This document shows, in pieces, positions 10,375-21,671 of a stretch of DNA of 64,000 nt. The stretch is from positions 1,178,001 to 1,242,000 of the forward strand of contig NZ_CP019789.1 of the NCBI RefSeq assembly GCF_002022685.1. The letters are read 5' to 3'. Position 1 is the first letter of the stretch; the number at the start of each line of letters is the position of its first letter. The notes beneath the pieces were generated by a model. It was not told where the DNA came from, ran no database searches, and saw only the letters and a program-made list of their open reading frames with translations. This stretch comes from Bartonella schoenbuchensis R1 (GTDB taxonomy: Bacteria; Pseudomonadota; Alphaproteobacteria; Rhizobiales; Rhizobiaceae). The translations under genes and the position numbers were made by a program.

Positions 10375-11631
10375 TTATTCCTGCTCAATTTTTTCTAATA
10401 ACTCATTACGATCCATTAAAAATCCGCTTTTAACCCAGATTTTTTCTAGCTCCTTAAGCTTTTGACCTAAAAGTGCTCCCTGAGTTAAGCCTTTTTTCAT
10501 CAAATCTCTGCCACTTATAGGAAAAGTTGGAATCTGCCATTGTTGAGCCAGGTGATAAAGTTGAAGATAATATTCTGTTTTTTCTAAAATTTCGTCTTCA
10601 TCTAAAATACCAGTACAGATAGATGCCAAAGACAAGGATAATTGATCTAAAACGGGTTGTCGACCATGAAAATAAATCAATTCTTTCACGCAAACATCTG
10701 AACAGCTTGGATTGATAATCCCCAATTTTGCCCATTCTTTCAATCGCTTTTTCTCTTCATTAGACAAACGCAAACGATGAGCCATATCATGAAGGCGTAC
10801 AGGATCAGGAGGTAGTAAACTTTCTAACCGCAGCAATGGATCTGCTTTCCAACCAAGGATACGCTCTATTTTCACAAGTGGGTGGATTGCATCAATACCC
10901 CATTTTTCTGTTTCAGGTAAAATGAGTGTTAAAATACCGCTTTGACGCATCCATAAAAGAGTACGTGTTGGATCTGAAGCAGTAAGAAGTTTTTTCATTT
11001 CTCCCCAAACACGTTCAGGTGAAAGTTTGTGCAGACCTTGTTTCAAAGAAATGCATGCTTTCAACCCCTGCGCATCAGGACGCCCTCCCCCATACCAAGC
11101 AAAAAAACGAAAAAAACGTAAAATACGTAAATAATCTTCACAAATACGATCCTTCGCGACACCTATAAAACGTATCGTTTTGCTTTCAATATCGTTCAAA
11201 CCTCCCACTTCATCATAAAGCTGACCAGATGCATCACAATAAAGTGCATTGATAGTAAAATCCCGTCGCTGAGCGTCCTTTTTCCAATCTCGACAAAAAG
11301 CAACTTTTGCATAGCGACCATCTGTTTCAATGTCAGAGCGAAGAGTTGTAACCTCATAGCAACATGACTCTATAACAACTGTCACTGTACCAAAGTCAAC
11401 ACCTGTAGGAATAGCTTTAAATCCTTCCTTTTCTACGCGCTTTATAACCTGCTGTGGCAAACAGGTCGTAGCAATATCAATATCGCTAATGGGCTGATTT
11501 AAAAGCTGATTACGTACTGCACCACCAACAATACGTGCCTCTTCACCATCCAACGATAAAATACGAAGAAGTGTTTGAATATGGCTGTGTTGCAACCAGT
11601 CAACTTTTCTGAAATTTTGTGGTATGCTCAT
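10375..11631 (-). CDS. cca: CCA tRNA nucleotidyltransferase / poly(A) polymerase family
   Basis: A 418-residue class II nucleotidyltransferase that adds or repairs the CCA end of tRNAs. The head domain has the signature RIVGGAVRNQLLNQPISDIDIAT with the catalytic Asp-x-Asp (about residues 50-55), followed by CRDWKKDAQRRDFTINALY and RFIGVAKDRICEDYLRILRFFRF. The C-terminal half is a helical tRNA-binding body. Length agrees with alphaproteobacterial enzymes. The next gene upstream is the divergent moxR operon. Confidence 0.92.
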   Translation of the reverse strand: MSIPQNFRKVDWLQHSHIQTLLRILSLDGEEARIVGGAVRNQLLNQPISDIDIATTCLPQQVIKRVEKEGFKAIPTGVDFGTVTVVIESCCYEVTTLRSDIETDGRYAKVAFCRDWKKDAQRRDFTINALYCDASGQLYDEVGGLNDIESKTIRFIGVAKDRICEDYLRILRFFRFFAWYGGGRPDAQGLKACISLKQGLHKLSPERVWGEMKKLLTASDPTRTLLWMRQSGILTLILPETEKWGIDAIHPLVKIERILGWKADPLLRLESLLPPDPVRLHDMAHRLRLSNEEKKRLKEWAKLGIINPSCSDVCVKELIYFHGRQPVLDQLSLSLASICTGILDEDEILEKTEYYLQLYHLAQQWQIPTFPISGRDLMKKGLTQGALLGQKLKELEKIWVKSGFLMDRNELLEKIEQE

Positions 11632-11878
11632 CCACTCAACCTTTTGAACAAATTCTTAATGTTTCCCTCCACTTAGGTAGTCTTATTGCACGATAATTTG
11701 TAATACATTTCTTATAAGTTATAATTCCTGCCTCATTAATGCACTTCTCCATCTGTGCACGAATTAAAAAAACAGCTTATCATGCTTCTTTTTTCTTCAT
11801 TTTCTGCTACAAATTATAAATATTTATTATCGTATAAAAGAAATTATTACTTTGCGACAACTGTTTTAAGGAAACAAT

Positions 11879-12910
11879 ATGAGTCAAGATGATACGTTAT
11901 CTAATACCATCAAAAAGACTAGTATAAATAAAGACAGCCAATCGATCGTTGATGATATTGATGCAGCGTATAAAGAATTAGCTACTCTGCAAAAAGCAAT
12001 CGACAAAGTTATTTTTGGTCAAAGCCACGTGATTGAATATACCTTAACGGCCATTTTGGCCGGGGGGCACGCCCTTCTTGTTGGCGTTCCAGGGCTTGCT
12101 AAAACACGTCTTGTTGAGACATTAAGCCTTGTTTTAGGGCTTGATGGAAAGCGCATCCAATTCACACCAGATTTAATGCCATCAGATATTATCGGTTCTG
12201 AAATTATGGACTTGGATAAAAATGGTAAACGCTTCTTCCGTTACATCCAAGGCCCTGTTTTTGCCCAACTTCTTATGGCAGATGAAATTAACCGTGCTTC
12301 ACCGCGCACTCAATCAGCTCTTTTGCAAGCCATGCAAGAATATCATGTCACTATTGCCGGCACTCGTTATGATTTGCCAAAACCTTTTCATGTATTTGCA
12401 ACACAAAATCCTCTCGAACAAGAAGGAACCTACCCACTTCCTGAAGCACAACTTGATCGTTTTTTGATGCAAATTGATATTGATTATCCCGATCTTACTA
12501 CAGAACGGCGTATTATTTTAGAAACAACAGGTCAAAAAAGCCAAACTGTAAAACCAGTTCTCTCGACCAAAAAACTACAAAAAATTCAAACAATCGTCCG
12601 CAAAATACCTATTTCTGAAAATGTTGTTGAAGCCATTTTGAAACTAGTGCGTTCGGCTCGTCCAAATGAAGATAATTCCTTTGCAAATACTTATATTGCT
12701 TGGGGACCTGGCCCTCGGGCATCACAAGCTCTTTCACTTTGTGCTCGCGCCCGAGCTCTTTATCACGGGCGTTTATCCCCCTCACTTGATGACGTTAAAG
12801 CGTTAGCTTATCCCGTATTACAACACCGCATGGCACTTAATTTTTCTGCACGTGCTGATAATATAACCACCAAAGATATTATCGCTAAGCTTGTGAAAGA
12901 TGCTCTTTAA
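11879..12910 (+). CDS. MoxR-family AAA+ ATPase
   Basis: A 343-residue AAA+ protein of the MoxR family, chaperone-like ATPases usually encoded beside DUF58 and VWA/BatA-type proteins. Walker A is GVPGLAKTRLVE (about residues 70-81) and Walker B is LLMADEINRA; sensor-1 FATQNPLEQEGTYPLPEAQLDRF is also visible. AAGGAA precedes the ATG. The stop overlaps the ATG of the DUF58 gene (TAATG), so this is the first gene of a coupled four-gene operon. The substrate is unknown; relatives act on envelope or metal-enzyme maturation. Confidence 0.93.
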   Translation: MSQDDTLSNTIKKTSINKDSQSIVDDIDAAYKELATLQKAIDKVIFGQSHVIEYTLTAILAGGHALLVGVPGLAKTRLVETLSLVLGLDGKRIQFTPDLMPSDIIGSEIMDLDKNGKRFFRYIQGPVFAQLLMADEINRASPRTQSALLQAMQEYHVTIAGTRYDLPKPFHVFATQNPLEQEGTYPLPEAQLDRFLMQIDIDYPDLTTERRIILETTGQKSQTVKPVLSTKKLQKIQTIVRKIPISENVVEAILKLVRSARPNEDNSFANTYIAWGPGPRASQALSLCARARALYHGRLSPSLDDVKALAYPVLQHRMALNFSARADNITTKDIIAKLVKDAL

Positions 12911-13821
12911 TGGCTATTGGCAAAAAAGTCTCTAAGAAAAATCCACTGTCGTTTATTGCAAAACTGCATAAAGACGTAGGAAATATGCCCGATCTTCTTT
13001 TACAAGCACGCCTCATTGCTAATACACTAATGGCTGGCTGCCATAATCAACGTAAACGTGGCAATGGAGATAATTTTTGGCAATTTCGTCTATATGTCGA
13101 AGGGGAATCTACAACACATATTGATTGGCGTCGTTCTGCACGTGATGAACACACTTACTTACGTGAACGCGAATGGGAAACAGCCCAAACAGTTTGGATC
13201 TGGCTTGATCAAAGTGCTTCCATGCACTATTGCTCACGCTTTTCCAAAATCTCTAAAGGTAATCATGCGATTATTCTTTCCCTTGCACTGGCGACACTTC
13301 TTGCACGAGATGGTCAATATATTGCTATTCCTAATTTAATGGCTCCCACTATGACATCTAATATAGCAGAACGCATGGCAATAGCTTTAACAAATCACCA
13401 AGCTGAAAATTCATTTCCAGATTTCTCGGCTATTACCCGCTTTTCACAAGTCATAATAATTAGTGATTTTCTTGATCAGCCTGAACAAATCATTCAACAT
13501 TTAAAAATTTTGCTAGCAAAACAGGTCAATGCACATCTAATTGAAATTGCCGACCCTGCAGAAGAGAGCTTTCCTTACAAAGGACATACAGAGTTCTTTG
13601 ATCCTGAAACCAAACAAAAGCTTCTCTTAGGAAAAGCAGAAAACCTCCGCAAACATTATTGCAAACTCTACCAAGAAAGACGGGAAGAATTAATAAATTT
13701 CTGTTTACATCAAGGATGGAGTTACCATGTGAGTACAACTGACCGACCTTTAAAAGAAACCATCTTGCAACTTACAAAGAGAATGAATGCCTCTTTACCT
13801 CATACAGGGAGGGCAATTTGA
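12910..13821 (+). CDS. DUF58 domain protein
   Basis: A 303-residue protein with the DUF58 core (about 50-250). The diagnostic part is VEGESTTHIDWRRSARD followed by LREREWETAQTVWIWLDQSASM; the last resembles a MIDAS-like DxSxS metal-binding site of VWA domains. DUF58 proteins are partners of MoxR ATPases. It starts inside the moxR stop and ends overlapping the next start, so expression is coupled to both. Molecular function not established for the family. Confidence 0.9.
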   Translation: MAIGKKVSKKNPLSFIAKLHKDVGNMPDLLLQARLIANTLMAGCHNQRKRGNGDNFWQFRLYVEGESTTHIDWRRSARDEHTYLREREWETAQTVWIWLDQSASMHYCSRFSKISKGNHAIILSLALATLLARDGQYIAIPNLMAPTMTSNIAERMAIALTNHQAENSFPDFSAITRFSQVIIISDFLDQPEQIIQHLKILLAKQVNAHLIEIADPAEESFPYKGHTEFFDPETKQKLLLGKAENLRKHYCKLYQERREELINFCLHQGWSYHVSTTDRPLKETILQLTKRMNASLPHTGRAI

Positions 13822-16621
13822 GTTTTGAAGCTCCCCTAGTTTTGCTCGGACTTTTGGCCTTACCAGTCATTTGGTGGTTGTTGCGCACAACACCTTCCAC
13901 GCCTCATAAAGAACCTTTTCCTCCCTTACGCTTCTTGCTTAAACGAACTAATCAGCAAGAAACAGCCAACCATACACCTTGGTGGTTGTTATTGCTACGG
14001 CTCTTTATGATAGCATTAATTACTATCGCCTTAGCGCGCCCTATATGGAACAAAAATCCTGTTATTTTTTCCGGATCTCAACCGCTAGCACTTATTATTG
14101 ACAATGGATGGGCTTCTGCTGAAGAATGGAAAAAACGTATTACTGTTGCAAAATCCTTACTTGTACAAGCAGAAAAACATAAAAAAGACATTTATTTACT
14201 TGCAACAGCTGAAAACAACACCCAAGAAATTGGCCCCTTTTCTGCAGAAGTTGTAAGACAACATTTAATACATTTGCAACCTCAACCCTGGCCTGTCAAT
14301 CGCTTGCAGGCATTTAAAAAACTTATTGAAAAAACTGGCGAAAAACCTCTTGATATTGCCTACTTAAGTGATGGCTTACAAACAAACGAAGATAAAGAAG
14401 TTCTCACTTTCATTGAACAATTAAAGCCTAAAACACTTTTATGGTATTCAGCTGATATTTCTCACTTGATTGGCATAACAGGCATAGTCAATAATGATGG
14501 AAATATCGCAGCACGTATTATTCGCGCAGCCACTTATGATAAGTCTACGACGACATTAAGCCTTTATGATTTCAAAAGTCAGCTTCTTGGGCGTTTTACA
14601 GCACACTTTCATGAAGGAGAAACAACAGCTCTTGTCCCCCTTAATTTACCGCTTGAATTACGCAATGACATTGCATGGATAAAAATTGATAACCATGCTC
14701 AAGCTGCCGCAACTTTTTTAATTGATAGCCGTAATCAAATAAGTCGCGTTGCTCTTTTATCACCAAGCGTTAATGAAATGGTGCAGCCTTTATTGTCTCC
14801 ACTTTACTATGTCATCAAAGCATTGCAGGAACATGCACAGATTATAACAGCTGGCGGAGGAGAGCTTTCAGTTGATATTGATCACTTACTCAAACAAAAC
14901 CCGTCTGTTTTCATTATGGGTGACATTGCTAATATGTCAAAAGCAGCAGAAAAAAAACTATCTAATTTTGTGAATAAAGGGGGAGTGCTCATTCGTTTTG
15001 CTGGGGAGAATTTGAGTTCTACAGAACAATATGACAGTTTACTACCTGTACCACTACGTTCTGGTGAACGTTATCTTGGAAGCACTATGTCATGGGCTAA
15101 ACCACAAAAATTAGCACCTTTTGCAAAAAATAGCTTTTTCTTTGACCTTCCTTTTCCAGAAGAAGTTACTGTTTCACGTCAAATCTTAGCAGAACCAAGC
15201 TCAGACCTTTTTGAAAAAACGTGGCTTAGTCTTGCTGATGGCACCCCCCTTCTCACAGCTGCTAACTATGGAAAAGGCATACTCATTTTTGTCCACATTG
15301 CGCCTGATCCTACATGGTCAAACCTTCCGCTTTCTGGATTTTTTGCACAAATGTTGCAAAAGCTTACCACGCTTGGTGTACATGACCAGGAAACCCCTAT
15401 ACAAACACAGGCAACAACGACACAAAGCCCTTGGCGAACATTAAATGCTGATGGTCAATTACAGATACCCTCCCCTCATATTGCACCACTTGTTATTAAT
15501 GTACAAAAACCACCCCTTCCATCCTATGATACCCCACCTGGATTTTACGGTTCTAAAAATAATCTTTATGCATTGAATTTATTAAATCATTCATCACGTT
15601 TAACAAAACAATCGCCATTACCTGCCTCCTCAGGCAATGACCCGTTATCTTATGATACACAAGAAAAACATTTTGCTGGACCACTTTTAGGGCTGGCTAG
15701 CCTATTCTTAGCGCTAGATAGTTTTTTAGTTTTATGGATGGGAGGAGCTTTTCTTTTTAATCGACGAAGTAATATGTTCCTCTTACTTCCCTTGATAGCA
15801 AGTTTTATCGTCTTATTGTCTTATCCACCAACCACTCATGCACAACCCCTAGAAAAGCATGATGAAATCATGGTGCAAGCAGCTGGTGCCACCCACCTTG
15901 CTTATGTTGTGACTCATAATCATGAAATTGATACAACAAGTAAAAGTGGCTTGGAAGCACTCAGTCAATTTATCTCAGAGCGCACAATGCTTTCACCCGG
16001 TTCTGTTGTAGCGCTTGATCTTGATAAAGATGAACTTTCTTTCTATCCTCTCATTTACTGGCCTATTGACGCTGATGGCCCCATGCCAACGCAAAAAATC
16101 CTTGAAAAAATAAATGCTTTTATGAAACATGGTGGTACAGTTTTATTTGACACCCGTGATCAAATAAGCGCCAATCTGAACCTTGAAGAAACTGCTACCC
16201 CAGCCACACAAAGATTGCGTGCCATTTTAAGCGGATTAAATATCCCAGCCATTGAGCCAGCATCAGCTGATCATGTTATTACTCGTTCTTTTTATATTAT
16301 GCCCGATTTTCCTGGACGCTATCGTGGCTCACCTTTATGGGTTGAAGCATCATCAATAAATAAAAAAATAAAAACTCTATTGCTACTGGCGATAATGTTA
16401 GTTCTCTTCTTATCACTGCCAATAACTTCGCTGGTGCTTGGGCGCTAGACGAGAAAGGTACATGGAAATACCCACTTGTCCCCAATGACCCTATGCAACG
16501 CCTATGGGCATTTCGTGCAGGACTGAATATTGTCATCTACATGCTCACAGGTAATTATAAAGCCGATCAGGTTCATGTTCCTGCATTGTTAGAGAGCTTT
16601 AACAGAAAAAAAAGTCAATGA
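13818..16621 (+). CDS. DUF4159 / BatA-like membrane protein, C terminus frameshifted
   Basis: Large membrane protein with an N-terminal BatA segment (FEAPLVLLGLLALPVIWWLL, second helix about residue 55), an extracytoplasmic region, a further membrane segment about residues 615-660, and a DUF4159 domain near the C terminus. It starts with TTG at 13818 overlapping the DUF58 stop, supported by a strong GGGAGG six bases upstream. As read, the frame ends at 16448 (876 residues) with a nonsense tail. In the adjacent frame the sequence continues as GAWALDEKGTWKYPLVPND through TGNYKADQVHVP, the expected DUF4159 C terminus, and stops at 16621 overlapping the next ATG. One A is missing in the A7 (16362-16368) or A5 (16370-16374) run; the corrected length is 934 residues. 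Confidence 0.85.
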
Positions 16622-18712
16622 TACCATCGATCACTTTTCAGTCTCTTCTACCCATCCCTTGGCTTCTTTTTTTAGGAGGACTTCCCACCTTTTTTATTAT
16701 CATTGGCCTCATTACGAAGCGCCCTGGAGCTTTGTTGCGTCTTATAGCATTGAGCTCAATCATTCTTGCTTTGCTTAATCCAATGATAATAAAAGAAGAG
16801 CGCCAACCTGTTAAAAGCACTGTGGGTATTGTAATTGATCAAAGCGAAAGTCAAACATTTGGTACACGTGCAGACGATAGTCACAAAGCGCGCATACAAT
16901 TAACAAATGAACTATCCCGCTATCCACAATTTGAGCTGCGTTTTATTGAAGCTGGAAAACTTTCTGAAAACCATTATGCACCATCAACAAATTTATTTAA
17001 TGCTCTAACACAAGCTATAGCTGATATACCCCATCTCGCTATGCAGGAACAATTTTGATCACAGATGGACAAGTGCATGATATTCCAAAATTATCAGAAC
17101 TTCATGATAGTGCACCAATTAATGCTCTTATAACAGGGAGAGCCAATGAATTTGACCGTCAAATTAAATTTATTTCTCCTCCCCGCTTTGCTCTTATCAA
17201 TAAACCACAAGTACTTTCCATTTTGGTAGAAGATAAAGGCCAACCTCAAGAAGCTATACCAGCGCAAGCAAATATTTCTATAAGCGTTAATGGTCAAGAA
17301 GTTGGCCATTATTCTGTAACCCCTGGTACTATTTTTCAAACTGAAATCACTCTTCCTCATGCTGAAAAAAATATCATTCAAGCTACAACTGATACTTATG
17401 AAGGTGAATTAAGCTTTGATAATAATCGCGCCATTGCTGTTATTGAAGGAATTAGAGAAAATTTGCGTGTTCTTCTCATCTCGGGTGCACCTTACAATGG
17501 TGAACGTACATGGCGTGATCTTTTAAAAAGTGATTCTAATATTGATCTTGTTCATTTTACTATTTTGCGTCCACCTGAAAAAGCAGACAATACACCTTTG
17601 AGCCAATTGTCACTTGTGGTTTTTCCTACAACCCAGTTATTTGTTGAAGAAATCAATAATTTTGATCTTATCATTCTTGACGGCTTTCAACATTCCAATG
17701 TGTTACCATTGATTTATTATGATTATATTGCTCAATATGTACAAAAAGGTGGTGCATTACTCATAGTAACAGGGCCTGAATTTGCTAATGAACAGTCACT
17801 TGCTAAAACACCTTTAATAAGTGTTCTACCAGCATTGCCAAATGGTGCTATTATTCAAAAACCTTTCCGCCCTACATTAACCAAAGAAGGTGAACGCCAC
17901 CCTGTTACGCGAGGTCTTGCTACCCCTACCCACCCAGCTTCTCAATGGGGGAGATGGCTACGACAAATTGCAATTCAAAACACAAACAAAAGTATTCCTA
18001 TTATGAAAGGAGCTGATGAACAACCGCTTTTGCTTCTTTCACATACTGGTAAAGGTCGAGTAGGTATGTTGCTTTCTGATGAAAGTTGGCTGTGGGCACG
18101 AGGTTTTGAAGGGGGGGACCTTACGCTGCTCTTTATCGTCGCATTGCTCATTGGCTCATGAAAGAACCAGAACTTGAAGAAGAAAGATTAAGTGCTGTAA
18201 ATGATCATCATCATTTAACAATTCGTCGACAAACACTTAAAGAGCAGCCAGAGCCAGTCGAAGTAACCTTCCCCTCTGGCAAAAAACAAAAGATCATTCT
18301 CACAAAAGAACAAGAAGGTGTTTTTACAAGAACTGTAAATACTGATGAAACAGGAATTTTTACCATCCACAATGGTGATCAAACAGTGCTTTCTTCTATA
18401 GGTGCACTCGATAGTCTTGAATTTTCTGATTTAATTTCAACAGAAGAAAAACTAGCCCCTATCAGCCAACATACTGGTGGTCATGTAGTACGTTTGCATC
18501 ATGAGAAAAAAGATGGCATTCACCTTCCTCCCATTAAATTGATTCAAACGAAAACAAAATCAATATCTCCTCGTGCTCAATCAATTGTTCTGAAAGAAGC
18601 AACAGAAACCCGTTTGGTTAATGCCTCATATTTTCCAATCTTTTCTGGATTTTTAGCTCTGATCACCTGCTTTTTACTATTCAGCAGTATGTGGTATCGT
18701 GAAAATCACTAA
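16618..18712 (+). pseudogene. large membrane protein of the MoxR operon, two frameshifts
   Basis: The last operon gene appears as three overlapping frames: 16618-17058, 17055-18161 and 18158-18712. They join into one 698-residue protein if one C is restored at the C4 run 17029-17032 (giving IPPSRYAGTILITDGQV) and one G at the G7 run 18111-18117 (giving FEGGGPYAALYRRIAHWLM). The corrected protein has two N-terminal membrane helices, a VWA-like region (GIVIDQSESQTFGTRAD), a central glutamine-amidotransferase-like fold (about 280-420) and a C-terminal helix. Such proteins accompany MoxR/DUF58/DUF4159 in Rhizobiales; function unknown. Either the assembly dropped two bases or the gene is decaying. 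Confidence 0.8.
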
Positions 18713-18778
18713 AAATTCTAAGCGATTTTTTTAAGCGTTTAAGATAATTTAAATCTATTTTACAGGAAAAATGTATAT

Positions 18779-19330
18779 TTAGCTACATGAACGATAACGT
18801 ACTTTACCATGTGCTGTTTTTAACGCATCTTCTTGTAATTCTAAGACTAATAATCGTTGGGGGTTCACTGGCGCAGGCATTTGTATTTGCCCATGTTGTA
18901 CATTTTTAAAATTGAAACGGCCATAGTAATCCTTATCCCCAATTAAAATGACCAAAGGAACATTACAATTTTCCGCCGCTTGTAATGCCATACGTACTAA
19001 TTTGCTTCCTACACCAATATTTTTATGGTCAGGCAGAACAACAAGAGGACCTAGCAGATAAGCAGTTTGTTCACCAATGTATATAGGAGTCATCCTCACA
19101 GAGCCAATAACATGGTCTTCCAAACAAGCAACAAAAGACAGCTGACGATCATGCTTACCATCTTCTCGCAGTAAATAACTTGCACGCACAAAACGACCCG
19201 GACCAAAAACTGTTTGATTAATTTGCTTAATTTGATCATCATGATCAATTATTTCAGGCCAATAACTTATCGTATTATCAGTTGCAGAAAAAGGAGCGCA
19301 AGATTGAGAAGTAGACGATGAGTTTATCAT
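18779..19330 (-). CDS. GNAT-family N-acetyltransferase
   Basis: A 183-residue GNAT acetyltransferase of the YhbS type. Motif A for acetyl-CoA binding is visible around residues 105-125: LLGPLVVLPDHKNIGVGSKLVRMAL (matches the V-x-x-x-x-Q/R-x-x-G-x-G/A pattern with NIGVGS). The N-terminal 25 residues are Ser/Thr-rich and poorly conserved, so the true start may be later. The substrate is unknown. It is divergent from the metallophosphoesterase gene. Confidence 0.85.
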   Translation of the reverse strand: MINSSSTSQSCAPFSATDNTISYWPEIIDHDDQIKQINQTVFGPGRFVRASYLLREDGKHDRQLSFVACLEDHVIGSVRMTPIYIGEQTAYLLGPLVVLPDHKNIGVGSKLVRMALQAAENCNVPLVILIGDKDYYGRFNFKNVQHGQIQMPAPVNPQRLLVLELQEDALKTAHGKVRYRSCS

Positions 19331-19600
19331 AGATCGTTCCTAAAAAATTAATATGCAAACAAAAAGTCAATTATTTCAGTTTAAAAAATTTTGTTTCATT
19401 ATCACTATTTTTTTTACACATTACCCATCCCATTTGAAAAAACTTGCTTTTAGCACTCTTTTCTAACACCGTAAATGCTTGCAAAGTTTTCTTAAAACTT
19501 TCTAGCAAACTGTTCCTACCTTATACCCCTCTACCGCTCCTAACAATAAACCGGCTATTTTTCTATTGCCTAAATTGTTTTCAGTACTATGCTAATATTT

Positions 19601-20485
19601 ATGTTTTATCTTGCCCACATATCGGATGTGCACCTTTCACCTCTCCCACAACCTTCTTTGTCTGAGCTTTTTGGGAAGCGTCTTACTGGCTATTTTAATT
19701 GGCAAAAAAAACGCAAAAGCCAAATGACAACAAGTGTTTTAGACACTTTAATGCATGCCTTGAAAAAGGAAAAACCTAATCATCTTGTAATTTCTGGTGA
19801 TCTCGTCAATCTTTCTCTAGATAAAGAATTTGAACAAGCGTGCCGTTGGTTGTGCGCACAAGGCCATCCTGAAAATATTTCTTTAACGCTCGGTAATCAT
19901 GATGCTTATGTTCGTGGAGCATTTCAAAAAGCCTGTATCGCCTTTCAACCTTGGATCACAGGTGATATTCCTCAAAATAATGTTTTTCCTTATATGCGCG
20001 TTCGCGATAATGTGGCCATTATCAGTGCTTCTTCAGCCATCGCTACACCATTTTTCCAAGCTGCTGGCTATTTTGATAAAATGCAAGCACAGACTTTATC
20101 CCAACTTTTAAATGAAGCTGCAGCACGCGATCTCTTTCGTATTGTGATGATACATCACCCTCCTTTTCATAATGCAACTTCTTGGTATAAAAAATTATGG
20201 GGTATAGAAAAATTTCTAGACGTTATAAAACACCACGGTTGTGAGCTTATTCTTCACGGCCATACCCACCTACCTACATTAAACTTCATTGAAGGAAAAA
20301 TGAAAAAAGTTCCTATTGTCGGTGTTTCTTCTGCATCACAAGCTTTTGGGAGCAAGAAACCACCTGCCAATTTCAACTTGTTTGCTATTGAGCGCTCTCA
20401 TCAGCAATGGCACTGTCAATTACAACGTCATAGTATTATTACTCAAAACAATGAAATAATGTGTACTGAAAAAATTGATCTTTAG
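19601..20485 (+). CDS. calcineurin-like metallophosphoesterase
   Basis: A 294-residue cytoplasmic phosphoesterase with all five metal-site blocks: DVHL near residue 10, GDLVN about 68, GNHD about 103, HHPPF about 190 and HGHTHLP about 228. The fold is shared by cyclic-nucleotide phosphodiesterases (CpdA) and UDP-diacylglucosamine hydrolases, but the sequence does not decide between them; LpxI- or LpxH-type function is possible and unproven. The frame is open from 19589; ATG 19601 begins the family-typical FYLAHISDVHLS. Confidence 0.88.
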   Translation: MFYLAHISDVHLSPLPQPSLSELFGKRLTGYFNWQKKRKSQMTTSVLDTLMHALKKEKPNHLVISGDLVNLSLDKEFEQACRWLCAQGHPENISLTLGNHDAYVRGAFQKACIAFQPWITGDIPQNNVFPYMRVRDNVAIISASSAIATPFFQAAGYFDKMQAQTLSQLLNEAAARDLFRIVMIHHPPFHNATSWYKKLWGIEKFLDVIKHHGCELILHGHTHLPTLNFIEGKMKKVPIVGVSSASQAFGSKKPPANFNLFAIERSHQQWHCQLQRHSIITQNNEIMCTEKIDL

Positions 20486-20762
20486 TATTTTAAACTATTA
20501 ACCCCAAAATATCCTGTGGCTCATACTTCTTAAAACATTATAATCAACTACAAAACTCAGAGTTACCGATATAACAACTATGATACCATTATCAATTATA
20601 ATGCCTCATATTTTGCCGATGCATTACTTTCATATAATATCCCACTATCATAGCCCCCCTTGCTAAAATAAATATCTACAATAATCCATGATCGCTATTT
20701 CTATAGCTATAAAAATTCGATTATGCATTGTGCATAGAAAAAACAAATAAAAAGGAAATTTC

Positions 20763-21671
20763 TCACAAAGAAGGAATAGTCATCGTACCAGGAGGAAACT
20801 TGGCTTCATTTTCAGGTTCTATATGAATAGTAATACGGGCATTTTTAAATTCAATTCTAATTGCTTCCTCAACTTTATTACAAATCTGATGTGCTTCTCC
20901 CACCTGCATTACAGTTGGTACAACTAAATGAAACTCTATAAAAGTAACCCTACCAGCAATACGCGTGCGTAAATCATGTATTTCAATGGCACCACATGCA
21001 TTTGCTAAAATAAGATCATTAATCCGCATGGTTTCATTTAATTCAACTCCAACATCCATTAATCCTTGAACAGAATTATGGATCACTTTCCAACCTTGCA
21101 CAAGAATATGAATAGCAACCATTATTGCCAAAATTGGATCTAAAATAGTCCATCCACTTATGAAAGCAGCAATAAGTCCTACTAAAATGCCAAAGGAAGT
21201 TAAAACATCCATCATTACATGTGCTCCATCAGCCTTAAGAGCTGGTGAATGATGAATTTTGCCTTGTCGAATAAGAATCAAACCCCAAAAATAATTTATG
21301 ATACAAACTGCAATATTAATACCAACCCATATTCCAGGCTGCTGCGGTAATTCAGCAGTCGAAAGAGCTAGCCATGCTTTTCTTAAAATCATAATTGCTG
21401 CAATAATGATCAATACACCTTCAAAAATAGCAGAAAAATATTCTGCCTTATGATGCCCAAAAGGATGCTTTTGATCAGCTGGCTTTAGACTTATTTTAAC
21501 AGCCCACCATGTTGCTAATGCAGCAATTATATTAACAATTGATTCCAAAGCATCAGAATAAAGTGCGACCGAACCGGTAATCTGATAAGCCCAATATTTC
21601 AAAGCAAAAACGATACAAGCCACTAAAATAGACCATAGTGTCAATCTTTGTATCTTTATCTTTGTACTCAT
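20763..21671 (-). CDS. cation diffusion facilitator (CDF) metal transporter
   Basis: A 302-residue inner-membrane metal/proton antiporter of the CDF family (FieF/ZitB type). Six hydrophobic helices span about residues 12-205. The metal-site motif in helix 2 is YSDALES (S-D-x-x-x-S rather than the zinc-typical HxxxD) and in helix 5 DGAHVMMDVLTS. A cytoplasmic ferredoxin-like C-terminal domain follows (about 210-295). GHHKAEYF marks the loop after helix 2. The substrate is probably Zn, Fe or Mn and cannot be fixed here. Two Met codons are close together; the second is used. Confidence 0.92.
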   Translation of the reverse strand: MSTKIKIQRLTLWSILVACIVFALKYWAYQITGSVALYSDALESIVNIIAALATWWAVKISLKPADQKHPFGHHKAEYFSAIFEGVLIIIAAIMILRKAWLALSTAELPQQPGIWVGINIAVCIINYFWGLILIRQGKIHHSPALKADGAHVMMDVLTSFGILVGLIAAFISGWTILDPILAIMVAIHILVQGWKVIHNSVQGLMDVGVELNETMRINDLILANACGAIEIHDLRTRIAGRVTFIEFHLVVPTVMQVGEAHQICNKVEEAIRIEFKNARITIHIEPENEAKFPPGTMTIPSL

